A stretch of DNA of 64,000 bases from Mesorhizobium loti (GCF_013170705.1 NZ_CP033334.1:372001-436000), one strand, 5' to 3'. Counted from the first letter of the stretch, positions 8,330 to 18,435 are shown. Made by a program: numbers and translations. Notes: generated by a model from the sequence alone, not told the origin.

Positions 8330-10116
8330 TGGAGTTCATCGCCCAGAACATGGCGCCGATCATGTTCGCCTCGCTGATCCTGTTCATGCTGATCGGCTAT
8401 CCCGTCGCCTTCTCGCTGGCCGCCAACGGCCTGATGTTCTTCTTCATCGGCGTGCTTTTGACGCCCTATTCGGGCGGGGCGATCAACCTCGCCTGGCCGC
8501 TGCTCCATGCGTTGCCGGACAATTTCTACGGCAGCCGGGTGATGTCGAACGACACGCTGCTGGCCATTCCGTTCTTCACCTTCATGGGCATCGTGCTCGA
8601 ACGATCGGGCATGGCCGAGGACCTGCTCGACACGATCGGCCAGCTGTTCGGACCGATCCGCGGCGGCCTCGCCTATGCGGTGATCTTCGTCGGCGCGTTG
8701 CTGGCGGCGACCACCGGCGTGGTGGCGGCATCTGTCATCGCCATGGGACTGATCTCGCTGCCGATCATGCTGCGCTATGGCTATGACCGCCGTCTGGCGT
8801 CCGGTGTCATCGCCGCCTCCGGTACGCTCGCCCAGATCATCCCGCCCTCGCTGGTGCTGATCGTTCTGGCCGACCAGCTCGGCCGTTCGGTCGGCGACAT
8901 GTATGCGGGTGCGCTGATCCCGGGCCTCGTGCTCACCGGTCTCTACGCACTCTACATTCTCATCGTGTCGATCTTCCGGCCGAAGATGATGCCGGCGCTG
9001 CCGCTCGAAGCGCGCACGCTCGGCCATGGCGTGATTTCGCTGCTGGTGGCGCTGGCGGCGGCGGTAGCCGTCTCCTATGCGGCGTACAGCTATCTGGCAC
9101 CGACCCATGGCGACAATGCCGACATTCTTGGCGCCTGCGTCGGCGTGATCCTGATCTATGTCGTCGCGATCGCCGACAGAAGGTTGAACATCAACATGAT
9201 GTCGCGGCTGGCGCAGCAGGTCGTCGTCGTGCTGATCCCGCCGCTGGCGCTGATCTTCCTTGTTCTGGGCACCATCTTCCTCGGCATCGCCACGCCGACC
9301 GAAGGCGGCGCCATGGGCGCGGTCGGCGCGCTGGCGATGGCCGCGGCAAAGGGCCGGCTGTCGCTGGACGTGATCAAGCAGGCACTGGCCTCGACGACGC
9401 GGCTGTCGTCTTTCGTGCTGTTCATCCTGATCGGCGCCCGCGTCTTCTCGCTGACCTTCTACGGCGTCAACGGCCAGATCTGGGTCGAGCATCTCCTGAC
9501 CTCGCTGCCGGGCGGCGAAGTCGGCTTCCTGATCGGCGTCAACATCCTCGTCTTCTTCCTGGCCTTCTTCCTCGACTTCTTCGAACTGGCCTTCATCATC
9601 GTGCCGCTCTTGGCGCCCGCCGCCGACAAGCTCGGCATCGACCTGATCTGGTTCGGCGTGCTGCTCGGCGTCAACATGCAGACCAGCTTCATGCACCCGC
9701 CCTTCGGCTTCGCGCTGTTCTACCTGCGCTCGGTCGCCGCGCGCGTGCCCTATCTCGACCGCATCACCGGCAAGCAGATCGCGCCGGTCACCACCGGCCA
9801 GATCTATTGGGGGGCGGTGCCCTTCGTCCTGATCCAGGTGGTGATGATCGGACTGACCATCGCCTTCCCGCAAATGGTGATGCGCTACAAGGGCACGGCG
9901 ATCGATCCCGGCACGATCGACTACAAGGTGCCGGAAGTACCCGGCCTGTCGCCGCTCGGCGCCCCGCAGGATGGTGGCGCGCCCGCCAGTGGCGGCAGCG
10001 CACCGACCGCGCCCGCCACGCCAGACCTGTCGCAACCGCCGAGCTTCGGCGATGCGCCGCCGGCCAAGCCGGCGACACCGGCGCCAGACCTCTCGCAACC
10101 GCCGAGCTTCAATTGA
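8329..10116 (+). CDS. TRAP transporter large permease (DctM-like)
   Basis: The 595-residue channel subunit of the TRAP transporter, with more than twelve hydrophobic segments over residues 1-525. The length is above that of C4-dicarboxylate DctM (about 430) because of a large insert, as in the mannitol/chloroaromatic (FcbT3-like) subgroup. The ATG at 8329 overlaps the stop of the small permease (TGATG); a GTG at 8326 is also possible. The C-terminus is odd: after the last membrane helix there is a proline and alanine rich tail in which PDLSQPPSF occurs twice (about residues 565 and 586). The substrate is unknown; the neighbouring TakP-like binding protein suggests an organic acid. Confidence 0.9.
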   Translation: MEFIAQNMAPIMFASLILFMLIGYPVAFSLAANGLMFFFIGVLLTPYSGGAINLAWPLLHALPDNFYGSRVMSNDTLLAIPFFTFMGIVLERSGMAEDLLDTIGQLFGPIRGGLAYAVIFVGALLAATTGVVAASVIAMGLISLPIMLRYGYDRRLASGVIAASGTLAQIIPPSLVLIVLADQLGRSVGDMYAGALIPGLVLTGLYALYILIVSIFRPKMMPALPLEARTLGHGVISLLVALAAAVAVSYAAYSYLAPTHGDNADILGACVGVILIYVVAIADRRLNINMMSRLAQQVVVVLIPPLALIFLVLGTIFLGIATPTEGGAMGAVGALAMAAAKGRLSLDVIKQALASTTRLSSFVLFILIGARVFSLTFYGVNGQIWVEHLLTSLPGGEVGFLIGVNILVFFLAFFLDFFELAFIIVPLLAPAADKLGIDLIWFGVLLGVNMQTSFMHPPFGFALFYLRSVAARVPYLDRITGKQIAPVTTGQIYWGAVPFVLIQVVMIGLTIAFPQMVMRYKGTAIDPGTIDYKVPEVPGLSPLGAPQDGGAPASGGSAPTAPATPDLSQPPSFGDAPPAKPATPAPDLSQPPSFN

Positions 10117-10129
10117 GAGGGACGATGCC

Positions 10130-11158
10130 ATGAAAGCGGTGCGGCTGGAGGCCGTGGGCATCATCGCGCTGCGCGAGGTCGTCAAACCTGTCCCTGGCCC
10201 GGACGAGCTTCTGGTGCGGATCGAAGCCTGCGGCGTCTGCGGCACCGACCGCCACCTCTTCCATGGCGAATTCCCCTGCCGGCCACCGGTGACGCCCGGG
10301 CATGAATTTTCGGGCATCATCGAGGCGGTCGGCAACGGCGTCTCCGGCTTTGCCGTCGGCGACCGCGTCACCGGCGATCCCAACATCGCCTGCGGGAGAT
10401 GTCCGCATTGCCATGCCGGCCGGGTCAATCTCTGCCGCAATCTCAATGCCATCGGCATCCATCGCGATGGCGGCTTTGCCGAGTATGTCGTTCTGCCGCA
10501 GAAGCAGGCCTTCATCCTGCCCGCCGACTTGCCTCCAACGCATGGCGCATTCTGCGAGCCGCTCGGCTGCTGCCTGCATGGCATCGATCTTGCCGCGATC
10601 AAGCCCGGCAGTTCGGTGATCGTGCTGGGCGGCGGCGTCATCGGGCTGCTCACCGTGCAATTGGCAAGGCTGGCCGGCGCCACGACCATCATCCTGTCGA
10701 CCAGACAGGCCTCGCGGCGCGCGCTTGCCGAGGAACTCGGTGCGACGGCGACGGTCGACCCCACCGCCGAAGATGTCATCGATGCCATTTCCGGACCGGC
10801 GGGCCTGATGCCGGGCGGCGCCGACGTGGTGTTGGAATGCGCGGGCGTGCGCGAGACCGTCGAGCAATCGATGCGGCTGGCAAGGGCCGGCGGCACGGTC
10901 GTCGTCGTCGGCGTGACGCCGCAAGGCATGAAGGCCGAGTTCGAGCCCTTCGACCTGCTGTTCAGGGAATTGAAGGTGGTTGGATCCTTCCTCAACCCCT
11001 ACACGCACCGCCGCGCCGCCGAGCTGATCGCGTCGGGCGCGATCGAGATCGAGCGGCTGATCTCCAGGCAGGTGCCGCTCGAAGAGGCGGCTGACGTGAT
11101 CGCCAATCCGCCGGCGCCGGGCGAGGTCAAGGTGCTGGTGGTGCCAGGCCTCGGCTGA
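10130..11158 (+). CDS. Zinc-dependent alcohol dehydrogenase
   Basis: A 342-residue medium-chain dehydrogenase that oxidises an alcohol or polyol with NAD(P). The catalytic zinc site is visible as CGVCGTDRH and GHEF, and the structural zinc site as CGRCPHCHAGRVNLC. The nucleotide-binding fold carries VLGGGVIGLLTVQLA. The ATG at 10130 follows GAGAGGGACG at a workable distance and starts MKAVRLEAVG, typical of the family. It lies 13 bases after the TRAP large permease gene, so it is probably in the same operon and acts on the transported compound. It resembles threonine/sorbitol dehydrogenases; the exact substrate cannot be told. Confidence 0.88.
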   Translation: MKAVRLEAVGIIALREVVKPVPGPDELLVRIEACGVCGTDRHLFHGEFPCRPPVTPGHEFSGIIEAVGNGVSGFAVGDRVTGDPNIACGRCPHCHAGRVNLCRNLNAIGIHRDGGFAEYVVLPQKQAFILPADLPPTHGAFCEPLGCCLHGIDLAAIKPGSSVIVLGGGVIGLLTVQLARLAGATTIILSTRQASRRALAEELGATATVDPTAEDVIDAISGPAGLMPGGADVVLECAGVRETVEQSMRLARAGGTVVVVGVTPQGMKAEFEPFDLLFRELKVVGSFLNPYTHRRAAELIASGAIEIERLISRQVPLEEAADVIANPPAPGEVKVLVVPGLG

Positions 11159-11196
11159 AGCGATTGCCTTCGCAAATTGTCAATTACGAGTGTTAG

Positions 11197-11376
11197 CGCT
11201 GCCCCTCATCGCCCTGCCGGGCACTTCTCCCCGTATAGCGACGGGGAGAAGGACGCCTCCGTCGCCGGTTTCGCCAGTTGCCAACGTTGCAGGAAGATGC
11301 GCCAAGGGTGCGGCAGCCACCTTCTCCCCGTCACTAAACGGGGAGAAGGTGCCGGCAGGCGGTTGAGGGGCGGCGC
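11197..11376. repeat. Rhizobial intergenic palindromic element, copy 1 (RIME-like)
   Basis: About 39-base imperfect inverted arms (GCGCTGCCCCTCAT, CTGCCGG, CTTCTCCCCGT on the left; their complements on the right) enclose a variable centre that itself contains the CTCCCCGT...ACGGGGAG hairpin. Related copies lie at 21465-21596 and 56956-57070. It sits between the convergent alcohol dehydrogenase and TRAP binding-protein genes and could form a transcription-stopping structure in either direction. Confidence 0.85.
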
Positions 11377-11424
11377 AGGCTTCAGCCATTAGCTGGCGCG
11401 AGCCCGAGGTCTTTCCGGATAGTT

Positions 11425-12747
<1,323 letters not shown>

Positions 12748-12777
12748 CTATTTTGAAGCCAGGACCTACCTTGCCAG

Positions 12778-13569
12778 ATGGAAACCAGAGCCAAAATGCA
12801 GCAGCCGCTCGTCGCCATATCGACCGACGTCCGTCAGTTCGACAACTACACCTGGCATGCCGCCCCTCAGCAATATCTCGAAGCAGCAATCACCGGTGCG
12901 GGCGTGTTCCCGCTGCTGGTGCCATCGTTCGGCGACAGGCTCGACTTCGACGAGCTTTTGTCCTCCGTCGACGGCGTCATGGTCACCGGCTCGAAATCCA
13001 ACGTGCACCCCTCGCTCTACGGTGGCGATGCCAGCGAAGCCAACGGCCCTTATGATCCGGCGCGCGACGCCACCACGCTGCCGCTGATCCGCCGGGCCAT
13101 CGAGCGGGGAGTGCCGCTGCTCGCAATTTGCCGTGGCATCCAGGAGCTGAACGTCGCGCTCGGCGGCACGCTGGGCACCGAGATCCAGGAGCGCGAGGGT
13201 TCGCTCGACCATCGCGCTCCCGCGAGCGACAAACAAGACGAGCGCTTCGCCATGCACCAGACCATTTCGATCAAGCCTGGCAGCTGCCTGGCCGGCGTGT
13301 TCGGTGCCGGAGACATCAAGGTCAATTCGTTGCACCGGCAAGCGATCGACCGGTTGGGGTCGAGGCTTGAGATCGAGGCAGTCGCCACCGACGGCACGGT
13401 CGAAGCGGTTTCGGTCAAGGGAGCCCGCGCCTTCGCCGTCGGCGTCCAGTGGCACCCCGAATACTGGGTCAAATCGGACAGCAACTCGGCCAAGATCTTC
13501 CGCGCTTTCGGTGATGCGGTGCGCCTGCATGCGGCGGCAAAGGCTGGCGCACGGGCCGCGGCGGAGTAG
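12778..13569 (+). CDS. Class I glutamine amidotransferase, gamma-glutamyl-GABA hydrolase-like
   Basis: A 263-residue hydrolase of the peptidase C26 family that probably cleaves a gamma-glutamyl amide in the cytoplasm. The nucleophile is Cys118 in AICRGIQELNVALGG, and the His226/Glu228 pair is in GVQWHPE. The family includes the polyamine-catabolic gamma-glutamyl-GABA hydrolase. The ATG at 12778 is used; a second in-frame ATG at 12796 (MQQPLVAIS) fits the family start as well and has only a weak AGAG before it. No polyamine genes are adjacent, although a ligase of the matching class lies at 24.7 kb. It ends at a strong hairpin shared with the convergent outer-membrane gene. Confidence 0.82.
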   Translation: METRAKMQQPLVAISTDVRQFDNYTWHAAPQQYLEAAITGAGVFPLLVPSFGDRLDFDELLSSVDGVMVTGSKSNVHPSLYGGDASEANGPYDPARDATTLPLIRRAIERGVPLLAICRGIQELNVALGGTLGTEIQEREGSLDHRAPASDKQDERFAMHQTISIKPGSCLAGVFGAGDIKVNSLHRQAIDRLGSRLEIEAVATDGTVEAVSVKGARAFAVGVQWHPEYWVKSDSNSAKIFRAFGDAVRLHAAAKAGARAAAE

Positions 13570-13571
13570 AA

Positions 13572-13596
13572 AAGGCGGCGACAATGTCGCCGCCTT
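13572..13596. terminator. Bidirectional intrinsic terminator
   Basis: AAGGCGGCGA and TCGCCGCCTT form a perfect 10-bp stem around CAATG, between two convergent genes ending at 13569 and 13606. Confidence 0.8.
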
Positions 13597-13605
13597 CAAT
13601 CGATA

Positions 13606-14277
13606 TCAGAACTTGTAGCTGAAGCCGACGCGGACAGCTTGAGTCTTCACCTCGGTGGGGTACAGGAAGCCGCTGTCGGTCGCTGGATTGTCGGTGAATT
13701 TGCCGAAATCGCTGTAGCGATATTCGACGCGCGTCGTCCAGTTCTGCGTGAATGCATATTCGAGACCGGCGCCCACGGTCCACCCAGCTTTGGTATTGGA
13801 CGAGTCGTCAGTCGTTCCACCATCGTCGTACTTGGTCTTGAAGTGAGCAACCGCGAGACCGCCAGTCGCGTACAACAGGGCCGGCCCCATCGCATAGCCA
13901 AGGCGTGCCCGCAAAGAACCTTGGACGTCGATCTTGGTCTTGATATTGCCGGCAAATTCGGAATCGACGGAGCCACTCATTCCCGAGGCTTCGATGTCGC
14001 CTTCAGCGCCAAGAACGAACGAACCGTAAGCCTGGTTGTAGCCAAGATGGATACCGCCGAGCACGCCGTTGGAGCTCCACGAGTCAGCCCAGTCCGAAAA
14101 GCCGTTGCCTATCTGGGAATCGTGGCTATCGACATCGCCCCAGCCATAGCCCAGTTGGACGCCGACATAGGGGCCGCTCCATTCATAGACTGCCGGACCG
14201 GAGGACAGCGCATCCGCGGCAAAAGCGCTGCCCGGAAGGGCGGCAAGAATGGCTGAAGCGAGCAGAATCGATTTCAT
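13606..14277 (-). CDS. Outer-membrane beta-barrel protein, Omp25/RopB-like
   Basis: A 223-residue secreted protein with a signal peptide (MKSILLASAILAALPGSAFA, then ADAL). The mature part has the features of the rhizobial and brucellar Omp25 family: YEWSGPYVGVQLGYGWG near the start, alternating beta-strand patterns, VQGSLRARLGYAMGPALLYATGGLAVAHFK in the middle, RVEYRYSDFG, and a terminal phenylalanine (FSYKF) that marks proteins inserted into the outer membrane. The start at 14277 is followed by the signal peptide directly. It is convergent with the amidotransferase and probably monocistronic. Its role is likely structural or in envelope stability. Confidence 0.88.
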   Translation of the reverse strand: MKSILLASAILAALPGSAFAADALSSGPAVYEWSGPYVGVQLGYGWGDVDSHDSQIGNGFSDWADSWSSNGVLGGIHLGYNQAYGSFVLGAEGDIEASGMSGSVDSEFAGNIKTKIDVQGSLRARLGYAMGPALLYATGGLAVAHFKTKYDDGGTTDDSSNTKAGWTVGAGLEYAFTQNWTTRVEYRYSDFGKFTDNPATDSGFLYPTEVKTQAVRVGFSYKF

Positions 14278-14393
14278 AGGAGCACCCCGAAGCTGTGTTG
14301 TAGTCTAAACTGCTTCGGTTCCGGCGCAATACGGCCGGGTATCCCATGGATGTTTTCCTATCTGAAGTTGCAAAAAGACCACGCCTTGGCCGG

Positions 14394-14786
14394 CTAGTGA
14401 CCGTCGACCGCCAATGACAGCAGCGGCAGCGTGGGCGCGTAGGATTCGTAGCCGTCCCCATCGGCAACGCTGAAAGCGACAATCGGATCGATGCCGTTAG
14501 CGCTGAAGGCGACCGTGCCGTCGTTCTGGTCGCGCCAGAATTTCGCCCGCTCGATGCCCGGCAAGAGCCGGCGGCAATTTGGAGCCACCGTCAACAACGA
14601 CAGCCCATCCGAAATCGCGGCTCCGCGCGTCACCGCGCAGGCCCCCTCGTCGCCATTGGCGACCAGTTTGTAGGTGTTGGATGGCACGGCTTCTTCGGCA
14701 ACGCTTTCACCGCCGCCTTGAAACATCTGAACGCCGCCAAACAGCGCGGCGGCAGCGATCAAGACGGAAAGCGCTTTCATCATCAT
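14394..14786 (-). CDS. Small secreted protein, possibly AprI/Inh-type protease inhibitor
   Basis: A 130-residue protein with an N-terminal hydrophobic signal (KALSVLIAAAALFGGVQMF). The mature part has two cysteines (GACAVT and PNCRRL) and a conserved-looking tryptophan (AKFWRDQNDGTVAFSANG), a spacing that resembles the AprI/Inh metalloprotease inhibitor fold, where a C-C pair and beta strands are typical. I recognise it only by pattern. Three in-frame ATG codons (14786, 14783, 14780) could start it. It could act in the periplasm. An alternative is an uncharacterised rhizobial secreted protein. Confidence 0.6.
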   Translation of the reverse strand: MMMKALSVLIAAAALFGGVQMFQGGGESVAEEAVPSNTYKLVANGDEGACAVTRGAAISDGLSLLTVAPNCRRLLPGIERAKFWRDQNDGTVAFSANGIDPIVAFSVADGDGYESYAPTLPLLSLAVDGH

Positions 14787-14863
14787 TCATCCATTCTTGC
14801 GTACGGGATAAACAATGAATTCAAAGGGTTAAGCTGTCGTTAATAAGTGTGGCAAACTGCCAC

Positions 14864-15847
14864 TCAGCCGCGATCCTTGACATGCGCCGTCTCCGGCACC
14901 GGTGTCAGCGCCCGGCGTTCGGTGAACCAGGAAACCAGATTGTCGACGCACAGATCGGCCATGGCGCGGCGCGTGTGCTCCGAGGCCGAGCCGACATGCG
15001 GCAAAAGAGAGGTGTTGGGGGCGTCGAGCAGCGCCTTGGGCACGTTCGGTTCGTCGGCGAAGACATCGAGCCCGGCTGCAGCAATGGTGCCGTCGGCAAG
15101 GGCCGCCGCCAGTGCAGCCTCATCGACCGTGCTGCCGCGGCCGATGTTGACGAAGACACCGTTGGCGCCAAGCGCCGACAGGATCTCGGCATTGACCGCC
15201 TTCTGCGTCGAAGCACCGCCGGGCGCCACCGAAATCAGCGTGTCGACCGCTTCGGCAAGGCCTTTCAGAGTCGGGTGGTATTGGTAGGAAAGGCCTTCGA
15301 CACGAAGCCGGTTGTGGTAGGCGACCGGCAGTCCGAACGCCTCCAGCCGCCGGGCTATGGCCCGTCCGATGCGGCCCATGCCGAAAATGCCGACGCGGCG
15401 CGCGCGCAAGGTCAGCCGGCTCAGCGGATAGTTGCCCTTGCGAACCCAACTGCCATCACGCAGCCAGTTTTCCGCGCGCGGCAGGTCACGGATCGTGTTG
15501 ATCAGCAGCCCGATCGCGGTGTCGGCGACCTCCTCGGTCAGGACGTCGGGCGTGTTGGTGACCATGATGTTCTTGGCCGCCGCATGGGCGACATCTACCG
15601 AGTCATAGCCGACGCCGAAGGAAGCGATGAGCTCGAGATTGGGCAGCGCGTCCATCATCGCCGCGCTGATGCCGGCAAAGGAGGCAATGCCACGCACCGT
15701 TCGGCGCATCTCCTCGGTGACCAGCGCCGGATCGGCGCGCTCGATCCTCACCTGTTTGAAGGTACGGTCGATACGTCGGACGGCATGGTCGCTGAAGTCC
15801 GCCGGTACCAGGATGGCAACGGCCTGCAGTTGGTCGGCCCTGGTCAT
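14864..15847 (-). CDS. D-2-hydroxyacid dehydrogenase (glyoxylate/hydroxypyruvate reductase-like)
   Basis: A 327-residue NAD(P)-dependent enzyme reducing a 2-oxo acid such as glyoxylate or hydroxypyruvate. Visible are the substrate-domain motif ASFGVGYDSVD, the nucleotide-binding GIFGMGRIGRAIARRLEAFG, the catalytic arginine in NIGRGSTVDE, glutamate in LDVFADEPNVP and histidine in LLPHVGSAS. The ATG at 15847 overlaps the stop codon of the LacI regulator gene by ATGA, so the two are coupled and the regulator probably controls this enzyme. The genus-typical substrate cannot be read from sequence. Confidence 0.88.
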   Translation of the reverse strand: MTRADQLQAVAILVPADFSDHAVRRIDRTFKQVRIERADPALVTEEMRRTVRGIASFAGISAAMMDALPNLELIASFGVGYDSVDVAHAAAKNIMVTNTPDVLTEEVADTAIGLLINTIRDLPRAENWLRDGSWVRKGNYPLSRLTLRARRVGIFGMGRIGRAIARRLEAFGLPVAYHNRLRVEGLSYQYHPTLKGLAEAVDTLISVAPGGASTQKAVNAEILSALGANGVFVNIGRGSTVDEAALAAALADGTIAAAGLDVFADEPNVPKALLDAPNTSLLPHVGSASEHTRRAMADLCVDNLVSWFTERRALTPVPETAHVKDRG

Positions 15848-16866
15848 GTCCGCTCCACCGGTCTGCCGGTCGACTGGCGCACATGCAGCTCCGGCTTGAT
15901 CAATTCCTGCGAGGGCCGCACCGTCTGTCCGTTGAGCTTGTCGAGCAGCGCGCTGGCGGCGCGACGACCGACCTCGCGCTGGCCGTTCCAGACGGTGGTC
16001 AGCGCCGGCGTGGCGATCGCAGCCTCCTCCAGATCGTCATAGCCGGTGACGGAGATGTCGATGCCCGGCACCAGACCGGCACGGGCGATGCCGTTCATCA
16101 GGCCGATAGCGACGAGATCGTTCCAGCAGCAGGCGGCGGTCGGCCTGTCCTTCAGCGCCAGGAATTGTCCGGCCGCCTCGAAGCCGGCCTGCTTGGTGCG
16201 CGGGCCGGCGATGCGCCAGGACGGCCTGACCTCGAGCCCGGCCGCTTCCATGGCATTGACATAGCCCTGGTAGCGGTCGCGGCCGGTCGAGGTCTGGTCG
16301 GTGCCGCCGATCATGGCGATGCGCTTGTGGCCGAGCGAGATCAGATGGTTGGTGGCAAGCCCGGTGCCATAGGCGTCGTCGCCGCGAAAGACCGGCACGT
16401 CGGCGCCCTCGACGGTGCGCGCGATCAGCACCGCCGGCAGGCCGTTCTCCTCGGCCATCAGGATGTCGGAAGCAGGCGTGCCGATGGCCGGCGACATGAT
16501 GACGCCGTCGGCGCCAAGCTGCAGCAGCGTATCGATGAAGGTGCGCTGCTTCTCGAGCTGGTCGTAGTGATTGGACAGGATGAAGGTCTGCCGGCTGCGG
16601 TCGAGTTCGCTTTCGATCGAGCGCAATATCTCGGCGAAGAACGGGTTCATGATGTCGTGCACGACGACACCGACAATGCCCGAGCGCGAGGTGCGCAGGC
16701 TGGCGGCGCGGCGGTTGTAGATATAACCGATGGCGCGCGCATGTTCCTTGATGCGGTCGCGCGTTGAGCCGGCAACCAGCGGGCTGTCGCGCAGCGCCAG
16801 GGACACGGTGGCCGTGGACACGCCGAGTGCATCGGCGATCGTCGAAAGCTTGATTTTTTGTGCCAG
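15844..16866 (-). CDS. LacI-family transcriptional regulator with a probable CTG start
   Basis: A 340-residue repressor with an N-terminal helix-turn-helix and a periplasmic-binding-like sensor. The first ATG, GTG or TTG codon in frame is the GTG at 16821, but starting there removes the first helix of the DNA-binding domain. Reading upstream in the same frame without a stop gives L-AQKIKLSTIADALG before VSTATVSLALRDS, the normal LacI start. The codon at 16866 is CTG, and GGGGAG sits 9 bases before it. I therefore place the start at CTG 16866. The gene overlaps the hydroxyacid dehydrogenase by ATGA and follows a DMT exporter by 78 bases, in which an 11-base palindrome lies. Confidence 0.78.
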   Translation of the reverse strand: MAQKIKLSTIADALGVSTATVSLALRDSPLVAGSTRDRIKEHARAIGYIYNRRAASLRTSRSGIVGVVVHDIMNPFFAEILRSIESELDRSRQTFILSNHYDQLEKQRTFIDTLLQLGADGVIMSPAIGTPASDILMAEENGLPAVLIARTVEGADVPVFRGDDAYGTGLATNHLISLGHKRIAMIGGTDQTSTGRDRYQGYVNAMEAAGLEVRPSWRIAGPRTKQAGFEAAGQFLALKDRPTAACCWNDLVAIGLMNGIARAGLVPGIDISVTGYDDLEEAAIATPALTTVWNGQREVGRRAASALLDKLNGQTVRPSQELIKPELHVRQSTGRPVERT

Positions 16867-16901
16867 CGCCTTGCGCTCCCCGAACGACCCGAATTGCGAC
16901 C

Positions 16902-16912
16902 TAAACTGTTTA
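16902..16912. promoter_or_regulatory. Palindrome TAAACTGTTTA, candidate LacI-type operator
   Basis: An 11-base perfect odd palindrome 35 bases upstream of the LacI regulator's CTG start, between it and the DMT gene. Its place suits autoregulation. LacI sites usually have a central CG, which this one lacks. Confidence 0.35.
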
Positions 16913-16944
16913 AAGGCGGCGTTATGCCACCGATCGGGAGCAAA

Positions 16945-17886
16945 TCAAAGTTTTTTTGCCAGCGCTTCCGCCTCGACATCGGAGGCCGCGCGGCTCCGCA
17001 GCCGGAGCCGGTGCTCGCGATGGACGATGTAGAGGCCGCTGGCAACGATGATGGCCGCGCCGACCAGCGTCCAGCGGTCGGGAAACTGCTTGAAGACGAT
17101 CCAGCCGGAAATGATCATCCACACCATCTGCGAGTAGGGATAGGGGGCGAGCGCCGTGGTCGTCGCCAGCCGATAGGCCTGCACCAGCAGCCAGTGCCCG
17201 ACGCCGCCGAACACGCCAAGCATGAGCAGGACGAACCAATGCCAGCCATCATGCGGCAGCGAGAATGAGAACGGCAGCATGGGCAAAAGCAGCACCGCCG
17301 GCGCCAGCGCCGAGAACAGGATCAGGCTTTCCGACGTCTCGGTCGCCGACATGCGGCGCGTCATGATGACATAGAAGCTGTTCGACAGCATCGAGCCGAG
17401 CGCGAAGAGATGCCCGATACCGAAGACGCCGACACCCGGCCTTGTGATGATCAGAACTCCGGCGAAGGCGGCGAGGATGGCCAGCCAGCGCCGCCAGCCT
17501 GCCCATTCGCCAAGCAGCGGGCCGGCAAGTGCGGTGATCACCATTGGCCCGAAGAAATAGATCGACGTCGTCTCGGCCAGTTGCAGGGAGCGGAGCGCCA
17601 GGATGTTGCACATGGTCGAGCCGAACAGGAACACGCCGCGCAGCACATGCGCCGGCAGGTTGACCGGACGAAACCGCATGGGTTGCCGCCAGCCGCGCAG
17701 CAGTGCGCCGACCAGCACGACATGCACGGCAAAGCGCACCCAGGCGACGATCAGCGCGGAAACGCCGGCCAGGACGAGATATTTGCTTGAGGTGTCGAGG
17801 AAGGTGAAGAAGACATAGGTGGCAAGCATGCACAGGATCGCCACCGGCGGCGTCGCGCTTTCGACATATCTCTGGGAAGCACTCAC
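16945..17886 (-). CDS. DMT-superfamily (EamA) transporter
   Basis: An inner-membrane transporter of the drug/metabolite superfamily with ten predicted helices in two EamA repeats; the second repeat has HLFALGSMLSNSFYVIMTRR. The ORF is open upstream, and I place the start tentatively at GTG 17886 (313 residues, VSASQRYVES), since the earlier part shows no family similarity; no clear Shine-Dalgarno is seen. It may be co-transcribed with the LacI regulator and hydroxyacid dehydrogenase downstream and would then export or import a related metabolite. The substrate is unknown. Confidence 0.8.
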   Translation of the reverse strand: MSASQRYVESATPPVAILCMLATYVFFTFLDTSSKYLVLAGVSALIVAWVRFAVHVVLVGALLRGWRQPMRFRPVNLPAHVLRGVFLFGSTMCNILALRSLQLAETTSIYFFGPMVITALAGPLLGEWAGWRRWLAILAAFAGVLIITRPGVGVFGIGHLFALGSMLSNSFYVIMTRRMSATETSESLILFSALAPAVLLLPMLPFSFSLPHDGWHWFVLLMLGVFGGVGHWLLVQAYRLATTTALAPYPYSQMVWMIISGWIVFKQFPDRWTLVGAAIIVASGLYIVHREHRLRLRSRAASDVEAEALAKKL

Positions 17887-17935
17887 TTGCAGGCCGGGGA
17901 AAAGCTGGGCTGGAACCCACCTTTGCGGGAATTGT

Positions 17936-17951
17936 GGCTTGCCGGCAAGCC
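17936..17951. repeat. Perfect 16-base palindrome
   Basis: GGCTTGCCGGCAAGCC, upstream of the DMT gene start. A similar CTTGC...CCGGCAAG hairpin preceded by the same CTGGAACCCAC string occurs after the LysR gene (34819-34845), so both may be parts of a dispersed short repeat. Confidence 0.6.
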
Positions 17952-18027
17952 AATTGTCGCCCGCCGCCGCGCCAAAACCGGCTGGCACAACAACAGAAGC
18001 CGGCAGGCTCAGTTCAGCCTTCCCCTG

Positions 18028-18435
18028 CTATGCGTGCATGCGGGCGCCCTTGGTGATCTTGTCGACGAGCTTCTTGTCGGCGCGCAGCGCGACGCCGACC
18101 ACCTTGGCGTCCTCGGGCGCGAACTCGGCGAAGACGGCGCGGTTGGCGGCATCGAATCCGGTCGAGAACATCTCCTCGACATAGAGCGACGTCGTCGCGC
18201 CGCGTTCCAGCGCGCGCCGTTGGATCGCGCTTATCGTCGCCTGGTCGGCCGACAGCACGATGACCGGCTGTATCGACAGGGGGTTGTAGAGATTGCCGGC
18301 GCGGTCGCGATAGGGCTCGCCGATGATGTCGGGAAACTGCGCGACGATGCCGCTGGCCAGGAAGGCGGTGACGTTGAGTTTCTGCCAGACGGGCAGGTCT
18401 TCCCGCAGGACGATTGCAAATTTCGTATCGAACAT
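18028..18435 (-). CDS. DUF2000 family protein
   Basis: A 135-residue protein that I recognise as the DUF2000 family from its start MFDTKFAIVLREDLPVWQKLNVTAFLASG. No catalytic role is established for the family; the fold is related to peptidyl-tRNA hydrolase-like proteins. I take the ATG at 18435 as start because the family begins there; an in-frame ATG at 18450 is the alternative. No strong Shine-Dalgarno is visible. The divergent neighbour is an AraC-type regulator, and the two are found side by side with only about 57 bases between their starts, so that regulator probably controls it. Confidence 0.82.
   Translation of the reverse strand: MFDTKFAIVLREDLPVWQKLNVTAFLASGIVAQFPDIIGEPYRDRAGNLYNPLSIQPVIVLSADQATISAIQRRALERGATTSLYVEEMFSTGFDAANRAVFAEFAPEDAKVVGVALRADKKLVDKITKGARMHA

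Noticed and set aside
8089..10995. Long minus-strand open frame opposite the TRAP permease and alcohol dehydrogenase
   Set aside because: It is rich in Arg, Asp and His with no domain, a shadow of two well-supported plus-strand genes.
12778..13569. Naming the glutamine amidotransferase puuD
   Set aside because: The symbol is also used for the urate hydroxylase here, and the substrate is not shown, so I left it blank.
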